Shown: positions 36,976-46,599, numbered from the stretch's first letter. The stretch: DNA of 64,000 bases from Amycolatopsis eburnea (GCF_003937945.1 NZ_RSEC01000024.1:186001-250000); one strand, 5' to 3'. Notes: generated by a model not told the origin, from the sequence alone. Program-made: numbers and translations.

Positions 36976-37975
36976 TGAGCGCCTTGATCGGCATCTTGAG
37001 CTCGTCGAGCATCTCGAGGTCCGCCGAAGCCGGCCGCCCCAGGTTGGTCAGGTAGTTGCCGACGATGATCGCGTTGATCCCGCCCAGCATGCCCTGCTCC
37101 GCGCCGAGGTCGCCGAGGGTCAGCTCGCGGCCGCCGGCGAAGCGCAGCATCGTGCGCGGCATCGCGAGCCGGAACGCCGCGACCGTGCGCAGCGCGTCCT
37201 TGCCCTCGACGATCTCGTAGTTCTCGTACGGCGTGCCGGGCTGCGGGATGAGGAAGTTCATCGGCACCTCGTGCGGGTTCAGCTCGGCCAGCTGGACCGC
37301 GAACTCCGCGCGCTGCTCGACCGTCTCCCCCATGCCGATGATGCCGCCGCAGCAGACCTCCATGCCCGCCTCGGCCACCATCCGCAGCGTGTCCCAGCGC
37401 TCCTCCCACGTGTGCGTGGTGACCACCGCGGGGAAGTGCGAGCGCGCCGTCTCGAGGTTGTGGTTGTAGCGGTGCACGCCCATCTCGACGAGCTCGTCGA
37501 CCTGCTCCTGGGTGAGCATGCCGAGCGAGCAGGCGATCTGGATGTCGTTCCCGTCCGCGCGGATCGCCTTCACGCCCTCGCGGACCTGCGAAAGCAGCCG
37601 CTTGTCCGGGCCGCGGACGGCCGCGACGATGCAGAACTCCGTCGCGCCGGTCTCGGCGGTCTGCCGGGCGGCCTTGACCAGGTTCGGGATGTCGAGCCAC
37701 GCCGAGCGCACCGGCGTCGGGAAGCGGCCGGACTGCGAGCAGAAGTGGCAGTCCTCCGGGCACCCGCCGGTCTTCAGGCTGATGATGCCCTCGACCTCGA
37801 CCTCGGGCCCGCACCAGCGCATCCGCACCTCGTGCGCGAGCGCGAGCAGGTCGGGCAGCCGGTCGTCGGGCAGCCGCAGCACCTCGAGGACCTCGGCTTC
37901 GCCCAGGCCGGCGCCGGTTTCGAGGACGAGTTCGCGGGCGTGGGCGAGGACGTCGGTGTCCGGAACTGCGGTCAA
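36962..37975 (-). CDS. bioB: biotin synthase
   Basis: Radical-SAM insertion of sulfur into dethiobiotin. The SAM cluster motif is [13 protein letters not shown], preceded by IISLKTG. Further Cys ligands of the second cluster lie in [17 protein letters not shown] and [14 protein letters not shown] place the start at TTG 37975 (337 residues), because GAGGAG sits about 6 bp upstream. The frame stays open to an ATG at 38023, which would add 16 His-rich residues unlike the family. The 3' end overlaps bsaP. Confidence 0.95.
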   Translation of the reverse strand: MTAVPDTDVLAHARELVLETGAGLGEAEVLEVLRLPDDRLPDLLALAHEVRMRWCGPEVEVEGIISLKTGGCPEDCHFCSQSGRFPTPVRSAWLDIPNLVKAARQTAETGATEFCIVAAVRGPDKRLLSQVREGVKAIRADGNDIQIACSLGMLTQEQVDELVEMGVHRYNHNLETARSHFPAVVTTHTWEERWDTLRMVAEAGMEVCCGGIIGMGETVEQRAEFAVQLAELNPHEVPMNFLIPQPGTPYENYEIVEGKDALRTVAAFRLAMPRTMLRFAGGRELTLGDLGAEQGMLGGINAIIVGNYLTNLGRPASADLEMLDELKMPIKALSDSL

Positions 37976-38053
37976 GGCGTCTCCTCGGTCGTGGTGGTGC
38001 GGAAAGCGTCCCTCATCGTGCACGAAGGCGCCTCGAGACGACAGCGACGCAGG

Positions 38054-38776
38054 TCACTTCCCGGCCGACGCGCACCCGGCGAACAGCTCGGGGTCGAACT
38101 CGCCGCCGAACCACGGCGAGAGCCCGCCCCTGGCCGCGGCCAGGAACTCGTCCCGCGACGCCGCGCCGAGCCCGGCGGGCAGCACGCCGAGCAGCGGCGC
38201 CCCGGCCGCCACGGGCAGGTCTTCGAGGTTGGACAGCGCCGCGAGGTCCGGCTCGGCCGGCCAGGCGCCGATGATGACGCCGGCGACCGTCAGGCCGCGC
38301 TTGGTGGCGACCTCGGCGGTGAGCGCGGTCGCGTTGAGCGTGCCGAGCCCGGCCTCGGCCACGATGATCACGAGCGAGCCGAGCGACCAGGCGACGTCGG
38401 CGAGGCTGGCGCCGGCGGCGTCGAAGCGCACCAGCAGCCCGCCCGCGCCCTCGATGAGGGTGAGGTCGTGCCCGGTGTCGAGGTCCGACGCGGCCCGGGC
38501 GATCTCACCGGGATCGAGCGTCGGGAGCCCGCTGCGGCGCGCGGCGGCCTCCGGCGACAGCGGGTCCGGGTAGCGGCGCAGTTCGAGGGTCGTGACGTCG
38601 CCGGCGAGCCGCCGCACGTCGGCGAGGTCGCCGGGCTCATCGGGCCGCACCCCGGTCTGCGCCGGTTTCAGCACCGCGACCCGCTGCCCGCCGTCCGCCG
38701 CCAGGGCGGCGATCGCCGCCGTGGTGATCGTCTTGCCGACCCCGGTCCCGGTCCCCGTCATCACCAGCATGGTCAC
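38054..38776 (-). CDS. bioD: dethiobiotin synthetase
   Basis: ATP-dependent ring closure of diaminopelargonic acid to dethiobiotin. The protein has 240 residues. The P-loop is TGTGTGVGKTITTAA at the N-terminus, followed by VAVLKPAQTGV and the LIEGAGGLLVRFD loop that binds substrate. The start could be GTG 38776 or ATG 38770; no ribosome site decides. It precedes bioB on the minus strand with a gap of about 80 bp. No bioF is present in the window. Confidence 0.95.
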   Translation of the reverse strand: MTMLVMTGTGTGVGKTITTAAIAALAADGGQRVAVLKPAQTGVRPDEPGDLADVRRLAGDVTTLELRRYPDPLSPEAAARRSGLPTLDPGEIARAASDLDTGHDLTLIEGAGGLLVRFDAAGASLADVAWSLGSLVIIVAEAGLGTLNATALTAEVATKRGLTVAGVIIGAWPAEPDLAALSNLEDLPVAAGAPLLGVLPAGLGAASRDEFLAAARGGLSPWFGGEFDPELFAGCASAGK

Positions 38777-38941
38777 GGACCATCAACTTAGTGACCCCGG
38801 CCGGGGTCGCGCACGGCGGTCCGGCTCCGGCAGCGCCGAAGCAGGCCGTCACCGGCGAGGCTCCGGGCGGGCCACCCGACTCAGGCCGTGCGCGGCGGGG
38901 CAGGTGCCTGGCTGGCGAGGTCGGCACTGCCCGCCCCGGGC

Positions 38942-38982
38942 GCGCACGCGGGCCGTGCTCCAACACCACGGCCCGCGTGCGC
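38942..38982 (-). terminator. 16-bp-stem hairpin downstream of the first SulP gene
   Basis: GCGCACGCGGGCCGTG (38942-38957) and its exact complement (38967-38982) enclose a 9-base loop, 5 bp after the stop of the transporter gene at 38987. The rest of the 210-bp gap to bioD (38777-38941) shows no gene. Confidence 0.75.
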
Positions 38983-38986
38983 CAGG

Positions 38987-41164
38987 TCAGGCTCCCGGCA
39001 CCGCCACCGGCGCCCCGGCCGGGCGGAACGTGCGCTCGGCCGGGTCGAACAGGTGGACCTGCGCCGTCCCGACCGCGAAGTACATCCCGGTCAGCTGCAG
39101 CTTCCCGGCCGCCTCGGCCGCGGCCACCGATGGGTACTCGCGCAGGTGGTCCAGCTGCTGGAGCACGTTGTGCAGGGCCAGCCGGTCACCTTCGCGGGCC
39201 GGGACGGCGCCGTCCAGCGTGGCCGCGCCGAGGCGGTGCGCGCTCGGCTCCGCGTGGCGGAGCCAGACCGACAGCGGCCCCGGCGGCGGGCCGTCCACGA
39301 GCGCCGCCATCGCGCCGCAGCCCGAGTGGCCGCACACCACGATCTCCTCGACGCCGAGCACGCCGACGGCGAACTCGATCGACGCGTTCATCGACGGGTC
39401 GGCCTGCCCGGGCGGGACGAGGTTGCCGATGTTGCGGATGGTGAACAGGTCGCCCGGGCCGCTGGTGGTGATCAGGTTCGGCACGATCCGGGAGTCGCCG
39501 CAGGTGATGAACAGCGTGCGGGGGCGCTGGCCGTCGGCGAGCCCGGACAGCGTGTTCTTCAGCAGCGGCGCGGTCCGGCGGTGGAACTCGGTCGCGCCGT
39601 TGCGGGTCTGCTGCGTCGGGATGCCTTCGGTGGCCTGCCACTCCGACCACGGCGCGAGCCAGCGCGGCACCGCCCGGCTCGCGTGCAGCCGCGACCGCGT
39701 CGGGCGGCCCGCCTTGCCCTCGCCGAACCACGGGTGGCCGACCTCGTCGACCTCGACCGTGCCGCCGGCGCGTTCGTGCGCCTGCTGCCAGGTCGTGAGG
39801 CTTTCGAACGCGGCGTGGTCGAGGTAGTCGACGACCAGTTCCAGCCGCACCGGCACGCCGGACGGGATGGTCCCGAGCACCTTCGAAAGCCGCGGCACCG
39901 ACAGGAACGTCAGGACGCCTTCGACGACGACGCGCCAGCCGTCGCCTTCGCGCTCGACGTGGATGCCCGACCAGAGCGTCCGGCGCAGCATCAGCACGAG
40001 CGCCAGCCCGATGCCCGCGAGCACGCCGGTGAGCAGGTCGAACACCACGACGCCGGCGAGGGTGAGCAGGTAGACGGGCAGGTCGCCGTGGGCGAGGACG
40101 GTCTTGATGTGGCCGGGGTTGACCAGCTTCGCGCCGACGTGCACCAGCAGCCCGGCCAGCGCCGCGAGCGGGATGCTCTGGATCAGCCCGGCGAGCAGCA
40201 CGACGAACAGCAGCACCCAGACGCCGTGCAGCACCGCCGACGCGCGGGTCCTGGCCCCGGCGGTGACGTTGGTGGAGCTGCGGACGATGACGCCGGTGAC
40301 CGGCAGGCCGCCCAGCGCTCCGGAGACCATGTTGGCCGCGCCCTGGCCGACCAGTTCGCGGTCGAGGTTGGCGCGCCGCCCGGTGTGCATCTTGTCCACC
40401 GCCACGGCCGAAAGCAGGCTTTCGACGCTGGCGATCAGCGCGATCGTCACGACGGCGAGCGCGAACGCGCCCCACCCGCCGTCCGGCAGCCGCGGGACGA
40501 GCCCGATGTCCAGCACGTCGCCGGGGAGTTCGACGCGCGGCAGCGTCATGCCGAAGGCGACCGAAACGACCGTGGCGGCGGCGATCGCGGCGAGCGGCCC
40601 CGGCACCTTGCGGACGGCGGCCGGGAGCTTCGGCCAGAGCAGCAGGATGGCGATGGTGAGCAGGCCGATTATCGCGGCCGAGTCGTGGTGGGCGACGATC
40701 TGGCCGGGCAGCTCGGCGATGTTCTGCACCGCCGAGCTCTGCGCCTTGCCGCCGAGGACGACGTGGAGCTGGCCGAGCACGATCGTGACGCCGATGCCGG
40801 CCAGCATGCCGTGCACGATCGCCGGCGAGATGGCCAGCGCGGCGCGCGCGATGCGGCTCAGCCCCAGCAGGATCTGGCACGCGCCGGCGGCGACGGTGAT
40901 CGCGCAGGTGACGGCCCAGCCGAAGGTGTCGATGGTTTCGGCCATGACCACGGTCAGGCCGGCGGCGGGCCCGCTCACCTGCAGGGCGGAGCCGCCGAGC
41001 GCGCCGGCGACGACGCCACCGACGACGGCGGCGACGAGCCCGGCGGCGACCGGGGCGCCCGAAGCGAGGGCGATGCCCAGGGACAGGGGTACTGCGACGA
41101 GGAAGACGACCAGTGAGGCCGGCAGGTCGTGGCGGAGCACGGCGAGGGGTCTCATGATCACCAT
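38987..41164 (-). CDS. SulP anion transporter-carbonic anhydrase fusion (paralogue 1)
   Basis: A 725-residue fusion. Residues about 10-400 are a SulP transporter with some 12-14 helices (QVSGPAAGLTVVMAE and GALGGLPVTGVIVRSSTN are family motifs). A short STAS-like region follows (VVDYLDHAAFESL). The C-terminal about 210 residues are a beta-carbonic anhydrase with zinc ligands in LFITCGDSRIVPN and VVCGHSGCGAM. SulP-carbonic anhydrase fusions are thought to take up bicarbonate and interconvert it with CO2. The first start is ATG 41164; ATG 41155 is an alternative. A close paralogue lies immediately upstream. Confidence 0.93.
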   Translation of the reverse strand: MVIMRPLAVLRHDLPASLVVFLVAVPLSLGIALASGAPVAAGLVAAVVGGVVAGALGGSALQVSGPAAGLTVVMAETIDTFGWAVTCAITVAAGACQILLGLSRIARAALAISPAIVHGMLAGIGVTIVLGQLHVVLGGKAQSSAVQNIAELPGQIVAHHDSAAIIGLLTIAILLLWPKLPAAVRKVPGPLAAIAAATVVSVAFGMTLPRVELPGDVLDIGLVPRLPDGGWGAFALAVVTIALIASVESLLSAVAVDKMHTGRRANLDRELVGQGAANMVSGALGGLPVTGVIVRSSTNVTAGARTRASAVLHGVWVLLFVVLLAGLIQSIPLAALAGLLVHVGAKLVNPGHIKTVLAHGDLPVYLLTLAGVVVFDLLTGVLAGIGLALVLMLRRTLWSGIHVEREGDGWRVVVEGVLTFLSVPRLSKVLGTIPSGVPVRLELVVDYLDHAAFESLTTWQQAHERAGGTVEVDEVGHPWFGEGKAGRPTRSRLHASRAVPRWLAPWSEWQATEGIPTQQTRNGATEFHRRTAPLLKNTLSGLADGQRPRTLFITCGDSRIVPNLITTSGPGDLFTIRNIGNLVPPGQADPSMNASIEFAVGVLGVEEIVVCGHSGCGAMAALVDGPPPGPLSVWLRHAEPSAHRLGAATLDGAVPAREGDRLALHNVLQQLDHLREYPSVAAAEAAGKLQLTGMYFAVGTAQVHLFDPAERTFRPAGAPVAVPGA

Positions 41165-41180
41165 GCAACCGGAAAACGAG

Positions 41181-41198
41181 TGAAATGTCCGCTATGCA
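41181..41198 (-). promoter_or_regulatory. conserved leader motif upstream of SulP paralogue 1
   Basis: On the plus strand the bases read TGAAATGTCCGCTATGCA, 17 bp from the start codon. The same motif with changes (GCGAAAAGTCCGCTACGCA) lies 24 bp from the start of paralogue 2, although the surrounding DNA differs. A shared promoter or operator element is likely. The same gap also holds the palindrome CTGTCAAGTGACAG at 41285-41298. Confidence 0.45.
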
Positions 41199-41337
41199 CC
41201 ACTCGATCGGGTGAACAAATCGCGGTAATTAGCTCGAATGTCACATACCGGACAAGTCGTTAACAAGCCGTTCACAAGCATGGCCTGTCAAGTGACAGTT
41301 GAATTCCGTACCACACAAGGGTTTCACTCGCCGGGAC

Positions 41338-41426
41338 AAGCGCCCCAATGTGGCGTTGGTTGCGTCCAACGCACCCAATGTGGCGTTCGGTGCATCCAAC
41401 GCACCGAACGCCACATTGGGGCGCTT
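41338..41426. repeat. three-stem palindromic element, copy 2
   Basis: Perfect 18-base outer arms (AAGCGCCCCAATGTGGCG and its complement) enclose two internal hairpins built on TTGCGTCCAACGCA-like and GGTGCATCCAACGCACC sequences. It follows the stop of SulP paralogue 2 by 5 bp and is related in sequence and fold to the element at 34879-34963. Confidence 0.75.
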
Positions 41427-41430
41427 CGGG

Positions 41431-43647
41431 TCAGTGCTCCAGCGCGCCGGCCGGGACGAAGCCGCGGGCCGCGTCGTCCAAAAGGGACACCTGCGCGGCG
41501 CCGACGTCGAAGTACATGCCGGTGAGCCGGAGCGCGCCCCGCTCGAGCGCGGCCGCCACCACCGGGTACGCGCGCAGGATCTCCAGCTGCTGCACCACGT
41601 TCTGCAGCGCGAGCTGGTCGGCCTCGGCGGCCGGGCGCGCGCCGCCGAGCAGCAGCGGCGCTTCGCGGGCGCGGCGCCGGAGCGTCGCTTCGCCGTGGCG
41701 CAGCCAGCTGCCGAGCTGGTCGAGCCCGTCCGGGGCCTGGCCGAGCAACGCCTTCATCGCGCCGCAGCCGGAGTGCCCGCACACCACGATCTCCGCCACG
41801 CCCAGGACGCCGACCGCGTACTCGATCGCCGCGCCGACCGACGAGTCTTCGCCGTCCGGCGGGGGCACGAGGTTGCCGATGTTCCGGACCGTGAACAGGT
41901 CGCCCGGCCCGCTGGTGGTGATCAGGTTGGGCACGATCCGCGCGTCGCCGCAGGTGATGAACAGCGTGTGCGGCTGCTGGCCGTGCGCCAGCCCGCTCCA
42001 CGTGTCGCGCAGCAGCGGCGCGGTGCGGCGCTGGAACTCCGAGGCACCGCGGCAAAGCAGCGAGCTGGCCGTGCGCTGGGCGGGCAGCACGACGTGCTCG
42101 GCCTGCCACTGCGACCACGGCGCGAGCCACCGCGGCACGACGCGCGCGGCGACGCTGCGGCGCACGGTCGGCGCGCCCGAGCTCCCGCGTTCGAACCACG
42201 GGTGCCCGATCTCGTCGACCGTCACCGGCCCGGCGTGCGCCTGCTGCCAGCCGCGCAGGCAGTCGAACGCGGCGTGGTCGAGGTAGTCGACGAGCAGTTC
42301 GAGGGTGACCTCGGCGTGCGGCGGCACCGAGGCGAGGACCCGGGTCAGCCGCGGCACGGACAGGAACGTCAGCGCGCCTTCGATGACGACGCGGTGGCGC
42401 TCGCCGTCGGTCTCGACGTGGATCCCGGAAAAGATCATCCGCCGGAGCATCAGCGCGAGCGCGAGCAGGATCCCCGCCGCGACGCCGGTGAGCAGGTTGA
42501 CGGCCACCGCGCCGGCGAGCGTGACGGCGTACACCGGCAGGTCGCCGTGGCGGCGGACTTCCTTGAGCCCGTTGAGGTTCACGAGCTTCGTGCCGACGTA
42601 GACGAGCAGGGCGGCCAGCGCGGCGAGCGGGATCAGCCGCAGCACGCCGGTCAGCAGCAGGCACGCGGCGAGGATCCAGGCGCAGTGCAGGATCGCCGAC
42701 AGCCGCGTGCGCGCGCCCGCCTCGTAGTTGGTCATGCTGCGCACGATGACGCCGGTGACCGGGAACCCGCCGAGCGCGCCGGCGGCGACGTTCGCCGCGC
42801 CTTGGCCGATGAGCTCGCGGTCGAGGTCGGTGCGCGGGCGGCCGCGGAGCTTGTCGACCGAGACGGCCGACAGCAGGCTTTCCAGGCCGGCGATGAGCGC
42901 GATGGTGACCGCGGCGAGCGCGAACCCGCCCCAGCCGCCGTCCGGCAGCCGCGGCACGACGTGCAGCGCGGGCAGCCCGGCGGGCAGGTCGACGCGCGGC
43001 AGCGACATGCCGGTCGCGACGGACAGCCCGGTGGCCAGCGCGACGGCGGCCAGCGGCGCGGGCACCCGGCGGACGGCCTTCGGCAGCCGCGGCCAGGCGA
43101 CCAGCACGGCCAGGGTGACGACCCCGATCAGCACGGCCTGGTCGTGGTGCGCGGCGATCTGCCGCGGCAGTGCGAGGACGTTGGCGAGCGCGGAGCCCTG
43201 CGCGCTACCGCCGAGCACGACGTGCAGCTGGCCGAGCACGAGCGTGACGCCGATGCCGGCGAGCAGCCCGTGCACGATGGCGGGCGACACGGCGAGTGCG
43301 GCGCGGGCGGCCTTGGTGAGGCCGAAGAGGATCTGCAGCAGGCCGGCGGCGACGGTGATCGCGCAGGTGACCGGCCAGCCGTGGGTGGCGATCGTGTCGG
43401 CCAGCACCACGGTGAGGGCGGCGGACGGCCCGCTGACTTGCAGCGGCGACCCGCCGAGGAGGCTCGCGACCAGCCCGCCGACGACGGCGGAGATCAGGCC
43501 CGAGAGCAACGGCGCCCCGGCGGCGAAGGCCACGCCGAGGGACAGGGGGACGGCGACGAGGAAGACGACTATCGACGCGAGGAGGTCGTGTTTGAGGTGC
43601 TGCTTCGGCGGGCCGGTGTCGTGTTCGCCACGAACGATCTCGATCAT
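41431..43647 (-). CDS. SulP anion transporter-carbonic anhydrase fusion (paralogue 2)
   Basis: 738 residues with the same architecture as the next gene: SulP membrane domain (VSGPSAALTVVLADT, GALGGFPVTGVIVRSMTN), a STAS-like linker (LVDYLDHAAFDCL) and a beta-carbonic anhydrase with LFITCGDARIVPN and VVCGHSGCGAMKAL. The two proteins are alike along their whole length, so this is a tandem gene duplication. The CGDSR motif is CGDAR here, with the Ser changed to Ala next to the conserved Asp-Arg dyad; activity may still be kept. The gene ends in a three-stem repeat. Confidence 0.93.
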   Translation of the reverse strand: MIEIVRGEHDTGPPKQHLKHDLLASIVVFLVAVPLSLGVAFAAGAPLLSGLISAVVGGLVASLLGGSPLQVSGPSAALTVVLADTIATHGWPVTCAITVAAGLLQILFGLTKAARAALAVSPAIVHGLLAGIGVTLVLGQLHVVLGGSAQGSALANVLALPRQIAAHHDQAVLIGVVTLAVLVAWPRLPKAVRRVPAPLAAVALATGLSVATGMSLPRVDLPAGLPALHVVPRLPDGGWGGFALAAVTIALIAGLESLLSAVSVDKLRGRPRTDLDRELIGQGAANVAAGALGGFPVTGVIVRSMTNYEAGARTRLSAILHCAWILAACLLLTGVLRLIPLAALAALLVYVGTKLVNLNGLKEVRRHGDLPVYAVTLAGAVAVNLLTGVAAGILLALALMLRRMIFSGIHVETDGERHRVVIEGALTFLSVPRLTRVLASVPPHAEVTLELLVDYLDHAAFDCLRGWQQAHAGPVTVDEIGHPWFERGSSGAPTVRRSVAARVVPRWLAPWSQWQAEHVVLPAQRTASSLLCRGASEFQRRTAPLLRDTWSGLAHGQQPHTLFITCGDARIVPNLITTSGPGDLFTVRNIGNLVPPPDGEDSSVGAAIEYAVGVLGVAEIVVCGHSGCGAMKALLGQAPDGLDQLGSWLRHGEATLRRRAREAPLLLGGARPAAEADQLALQNVVQQLEILRAYPVVAAALERGALRLTGMYFDVGAAQVSLLDDAARGFVPAGALEH

Positions 43648-43670
43648 GGGGGCAGGATCGCGGAAACCGG

Positions 43671-43688
43671 GCGAAAAGTCCGCTACGC
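43671..43688 (-). promoter_or_regulatory. conserved leader motif upstream of SulP paralogue 2
   Basis: GCGAAAAGTCCGCTACGCA on the plus strand, matching the motif upstream of paralogue 1 at the GTCCGCTAyGCA core. It marks the probable promoter region within the 457-bp gap at 43648-44104. That gap holds no gene; the rest of it is a repeat array. Confidence 0.4.
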
Positions 43689-43859
43689 AAGCATTTCTCG
43701 CGTTTGGTCCGGTACGGGATCGGTTCGCTCACCCGGACCTTTCACACGGACCGCTCCCACCGTTCGCGTGGTGTCGATCTTGCTCCGGCACACAGCGCGA
43801 CGATGAGGGACCTTCGGGTCTCGCTGTGGGCGTGGTCACACCCGATGTGCTGAAATCAA

Positions 43860-44145
43860 GCCTTTTCGGCGACCGCGAGCATCGCGCGGGTGATCAGGGC
43901 CGAGCGGAACGCCTCGCCCGGACCAGCCACCCACCACGAGGCCCGCGACACCCGGCGAGCGAGGCACCACCCGCCTCACGCCTTTCGGCAACCGCGAGCA
44001 TCGCGCGGGTCATCAGAGCAGGCACGGGATCGCCTCGCCCGGACCGGCAACCCCCGCAAAGCCGCGACACCCGGCGAGCGAGGCACCACCCGCCTCGCCC
44101 GCCTTTACGCCTTTTCGGCGACCGCGAGCATCGCGCGGGTGATCA
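43860..44145. repeat. tandem copies of the bioA 3' end, three units
   Basis: GCCTTTTCGGCGACCGCGAG and the following bases up to TGATCA, which encode the last dozen codons of bioA, occur at 44109-44145 (in the gene), 43980-44015 and 43860-43896. Units are about 120 and 129 bp. A second shared block (CGCGACACCCGGCGAGCGAG onward) is at about 43946 and 44069. This array fills most of the gene-free stretch between bioA and SulP paralogue 2. Confidence 0.8.
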
Positions 44146-45379
44146 CCGCGAGGTCGTCGTCCGTCGAAACGTACGGGGGCATCGCGTAGACGAGGTCGCG
44201 GAACGGGCGCAGCCAGGCGCCGTGCTCGGTGACCACCTCGGTCGCCACCGCCATGTCGACCGGGTGGTCCAGCTGGAGCACGCCGATGCCGCCGAGTACC
44301 CGGACGTCCACCACCGGGCCGAGGTCGCGAGCCGGCGCCAAGCCGTCCAGGAGGGCCTTCTCCAGGCGGGCGACGTCGTGGCGCCAGGTGCCGTCGGCGA
44401 GCAGGCCGAGCGAGGCGTTCGCGACCGCCGACGCCAGCGGGTTGCCCATGAACGTCGGGCCGTGCGCGAGGACCGGGAGCGCGCCGCGGGAGATGCCCGC
44501 CGCCACCTCCGGGGTGCACAGGGTCGCCGCCATGCTCAGGTAGCCGCCGGTCAGCGCCTTGCCGACGCACAGGACGTCCGGCGTCACGCCCGCGTGCTCC
44601 GCCGCGAACAGCGTGCCGGTGCGGCCGAAGCCGGTCGCGATCTCGTCGAAGATCAGCAGCACGTCGTGCGCTTCGGTCAGTTCCCGCAGCGCGCGCAGGT
44701 ACGCCGGGTGGTGGAAGCGCATGCCGCCCGCGCCCTGCACCACCGGTTCGACGATCACCGCCGCGAGTTCCCCCGCGTGCCGGGAAATCGCCTCGGCCAG
44801 GATGTCCACATAGGACTGATCCGGCGGCGTGCCGAACCCGGACGGCGGCGCGGGCACGAAGACCTGCTCGGGCAGCACCCCGCGCCACAGCGAGTGCATG
44901 CCGCCGTCGGGGTCGCACACGCTCATCGGCGTGAAGGTGTCGCCGTGGTAGCCGCCGCGCCAGGTGAGCAGCCGGCGCTTCTCCGGCAACCCGCGCGAAC
45001 GCTGGTACTGCAGGCACATCTTGGCGGCGACCTCGACCGACACCGAGCCGGAGTCGCAGAGGAAGACGTGCTCCAGCCCCTCGGGCGTCACGTCGACCAG
45101 GGTCTTCGCCAGCGTGATCGCGGGTTCGTGCGTCAGGCCGCCGAACATGACGTGGCTCATCCGCCCGGCCTGCGCGGTGAGCGCGGCGTCGAGCGCCGGG
45201 TGCCGGTAGCCGTGGATGGCCGACCACCACGACGACATCCCGTCGACGAGCTCCCGGCCGTCAGCGAGCTTCAGCCGGACGCCGCTCGCCTCGGTCACCA
45301 GCAGCGACGGCACCTTCGCCGGCATCGGCGCGTAGGGGTGCCACACGTGCTGAGCGTCCAAGGCGAGCAGGTCGGTCAT
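44105..45379 (-). CDS. bioA: adenosylmethionine-8-amino-7-oxononanoate aminotransferase
   Basis: PLP enzyme transferring an amino group from SAM to KAPA, giving diaminopelargonic acid. The protein has 424 residues. WHPYAPM near the N-terminus and [16 protein letters not shown] are specific for BioA among class III aminotransferases. The cofactor-binding [15 protein letters not shown] and the Schiff-base Lys in [15 protein letters not shown] are present. A P450 gene ends 17 bp upstream, so both are likely on one transcript. Its last codons are repeated twice downstream. bioD and bioB are 5 kb away, beyond the two transporter genes. Confidence 0.96.
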   Translation of the reverse strand: MTDLLALDAQHVWHPYAPMPAKVPSLLVTEASGVRLKLADGRELVDGMSSWWSAIHGYRHPALDAALTAQAGRMSHVMFGGLTHEPAITLAKTLVDVTPEGLEHVFLCDSGSVSVEVAAKMCLQYQRSRGLPEKRRLLTWRGGYHGDTFTPMSVCDPDGGMHSLWRGVLPEQVFVPAPPSGFGTPPDQSYVDILAEAISRHAGELAAVIVEPVVQGAGGMRFHHPAYLRALRELTEAHDVLLIFDEIATGFGRTGTLFAAEHAGVTPDVLCVGKALTGGYLSMAATLCTPEVAAGISRGALPVLAHGPTFMGNPLASAVANASLGLLADGTWRHDVARLEKALLDGLAPARDLGPVVDVRVLGGIGVLQLDHPVDMAVATEVVTEHGAWLRPFRDLVYAMPPYVSTDDDLAVITRAMLAVAEKA

Positions 45380-45396
45380 CAGCCGACCCTACGACG

Positions 45397-46599
45397 TCAC
45401 TTCAGCCGGACCGGCAACGCCTCCAATCCGTGCACCAGCGAACTCGGCCGGTAGGCCAGCTCGTCCGGCTTCGCGTCCAGCGCCAGCTCCGGGAACCGGG
45501 CGATCAGCCCGCCCAGCGCGATCTCCGCCTCCAGCCGGGCCAGCGGCGCACCGACGCAGTAGTGGATGCCGTGCCCGAAGGCCAGGTGCCCGCCCGCCGC
45601 GCGGGTGATGTCGAGCCGGTCCGGCTCCGGGTAGCGCTCGGCGTCCCGGTTCGCGCCCAGCAGCGAAACCAGCACGAACTCGCCTTCCGGGATCGTGATG
45701 CCGCCCACCTCGACCGGCTCGGCCGTGAACCGGATGGTGGCCAGGTGGATCGGGCCGTCGAAGCGGAGGAACTCCTCGACGGCGTTCGGCATCAGCTCCG
45801 GCTCCGCGCGCAAGCGGGCCAGCTGCGCCGGCTCGCGCAGCAGCGCCAGGACGCCGTTGGCGATCAGGTTGACCGTGGTCTCGTGCCCGGCGACCAGCAG
45901 CAGGAACGCCATCGAGACGAGCTCGGGCTCGGACAGCGAGTCCCCGTCGTCGGTCGCGTGCACCAGGTCCGACAGCAGGTCCTCGGCCGGCTCGGCGCGC
46001 TTGCGCGCGATCAGGTCCGTCAGGTACGCGAACATGCTCTTCGCCGCGGCCTGCATCTCCGCCGGTTCCGCGGAGCTGAGCAACGTCCTCGACCACGCGG
46101 AAAAGTCGGTGCGGTCCGCCGCGCGCACGCCGAGCAGCTCGCAGATCACCGTGATCGGCAGCGGCGCGGCGAACGACGGCAGCAGGTCGGCCCGCTCCTG
46201 CCCGGCCAGCGCGTCGAGCAGCTCCGCGGTGATCTCCTCCACCCGCGGCCGCAGCCGGGCGATGGTCCGCCCGGTGAACGCCTTGTTCACCAGCTTCCGC
46301 AGCCGCGTGTGGTCCGGCGGGTCGGAGTTGAGCATGTGGAAGCCCAGGTCCTGCCCCAGCCCGCCCTGCATGGCTTCGCCGGAGGGCAGCTTCGCCTCGA
46401 ACAGCGCGCGGGCCCGCGCGCTGTTCTTGTGCAGCCGCGGATCCGCCAGCAGCGCCCGCGCCTGCGCGAAGTCCGTCACGATGTAGCAGTCCAGGCCGCG
46501 CGGCATCCGGGCCCGGCGCACCGGGCCGCCCGCGCGCAGCAGCTCCGAGAACAGGTGCGCGTCCTGCGCGAAGTCCTGGGCCACTTCGAAAGTCGTCAT
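45397..46599 (-). CDS. cytochrome P450 (CYP107-like) upstream of bioA
   Basis: A 400-residue soluble bacterial P450. The I-helix oxygen-binding motif is LLVAGHETTVNLI, ExxR is in EEFLRFDG, and the heme loop AFGHGIHYCVGAPLARLE carries the Cys (about residue 348). HMLNSDPPDHTRLRKLVNKAF is typical of the CYP107/CYP105-type families. No ferredoxin is adjacent. The gene is 17 bp upstream of bioA and 22 bp downstream of an SRPBCC gene. In Bacillus the biotin operon includes a CYP107 (BioI) that forms a pimeloyl precursor; whether this is its functional equivalent is inference. Confidence 0.93.
   Translation of the reverse strand: MTTFEVAQDFAQDAHLFSELLRAGGPVRRARMPRGLDCYIVTDFAQARALLADPRLHKNSARARALFEAKLPSGEAMQGGLGQDLGFHMLNSDPPDHTRLRKLVNKAFTGRTIARLRPRVEEITAELLDALAGQERADLLPSFAAPLPITVICELLGVRAADRTDFSAWSRTLLSSAEPAEMQAAAKSMFAYLTDLIARKRAEPAEDLLSDLVHATDDGDSLSEPELVSMAFLLLVAGHETTVNLIANGVLALLREPAQLARLRAEPELMPNAVEEFLRFDGPIHLATIRFTAEPVEVGGITIPEGEFVLVSLLGANRDAERYPEPDRLDITRAAGGHLAFGHGIHYCVGAPLARLEAEIALGGLIARFPELALDAKPDELAYRPSSLVHGLEALPVRLK

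Noticed and set aside
43860..44145. Small CRISPR or satellite array downstream of bioA
   Set aside because: The repeat unit is the bioA gene end itself; the units are long and few, so tandem duplication explains it.
44013..45230. Alternative 405-codon frame over bioA
   Set aside because: Out of frame with the clear BioA motifs; shadow frame.
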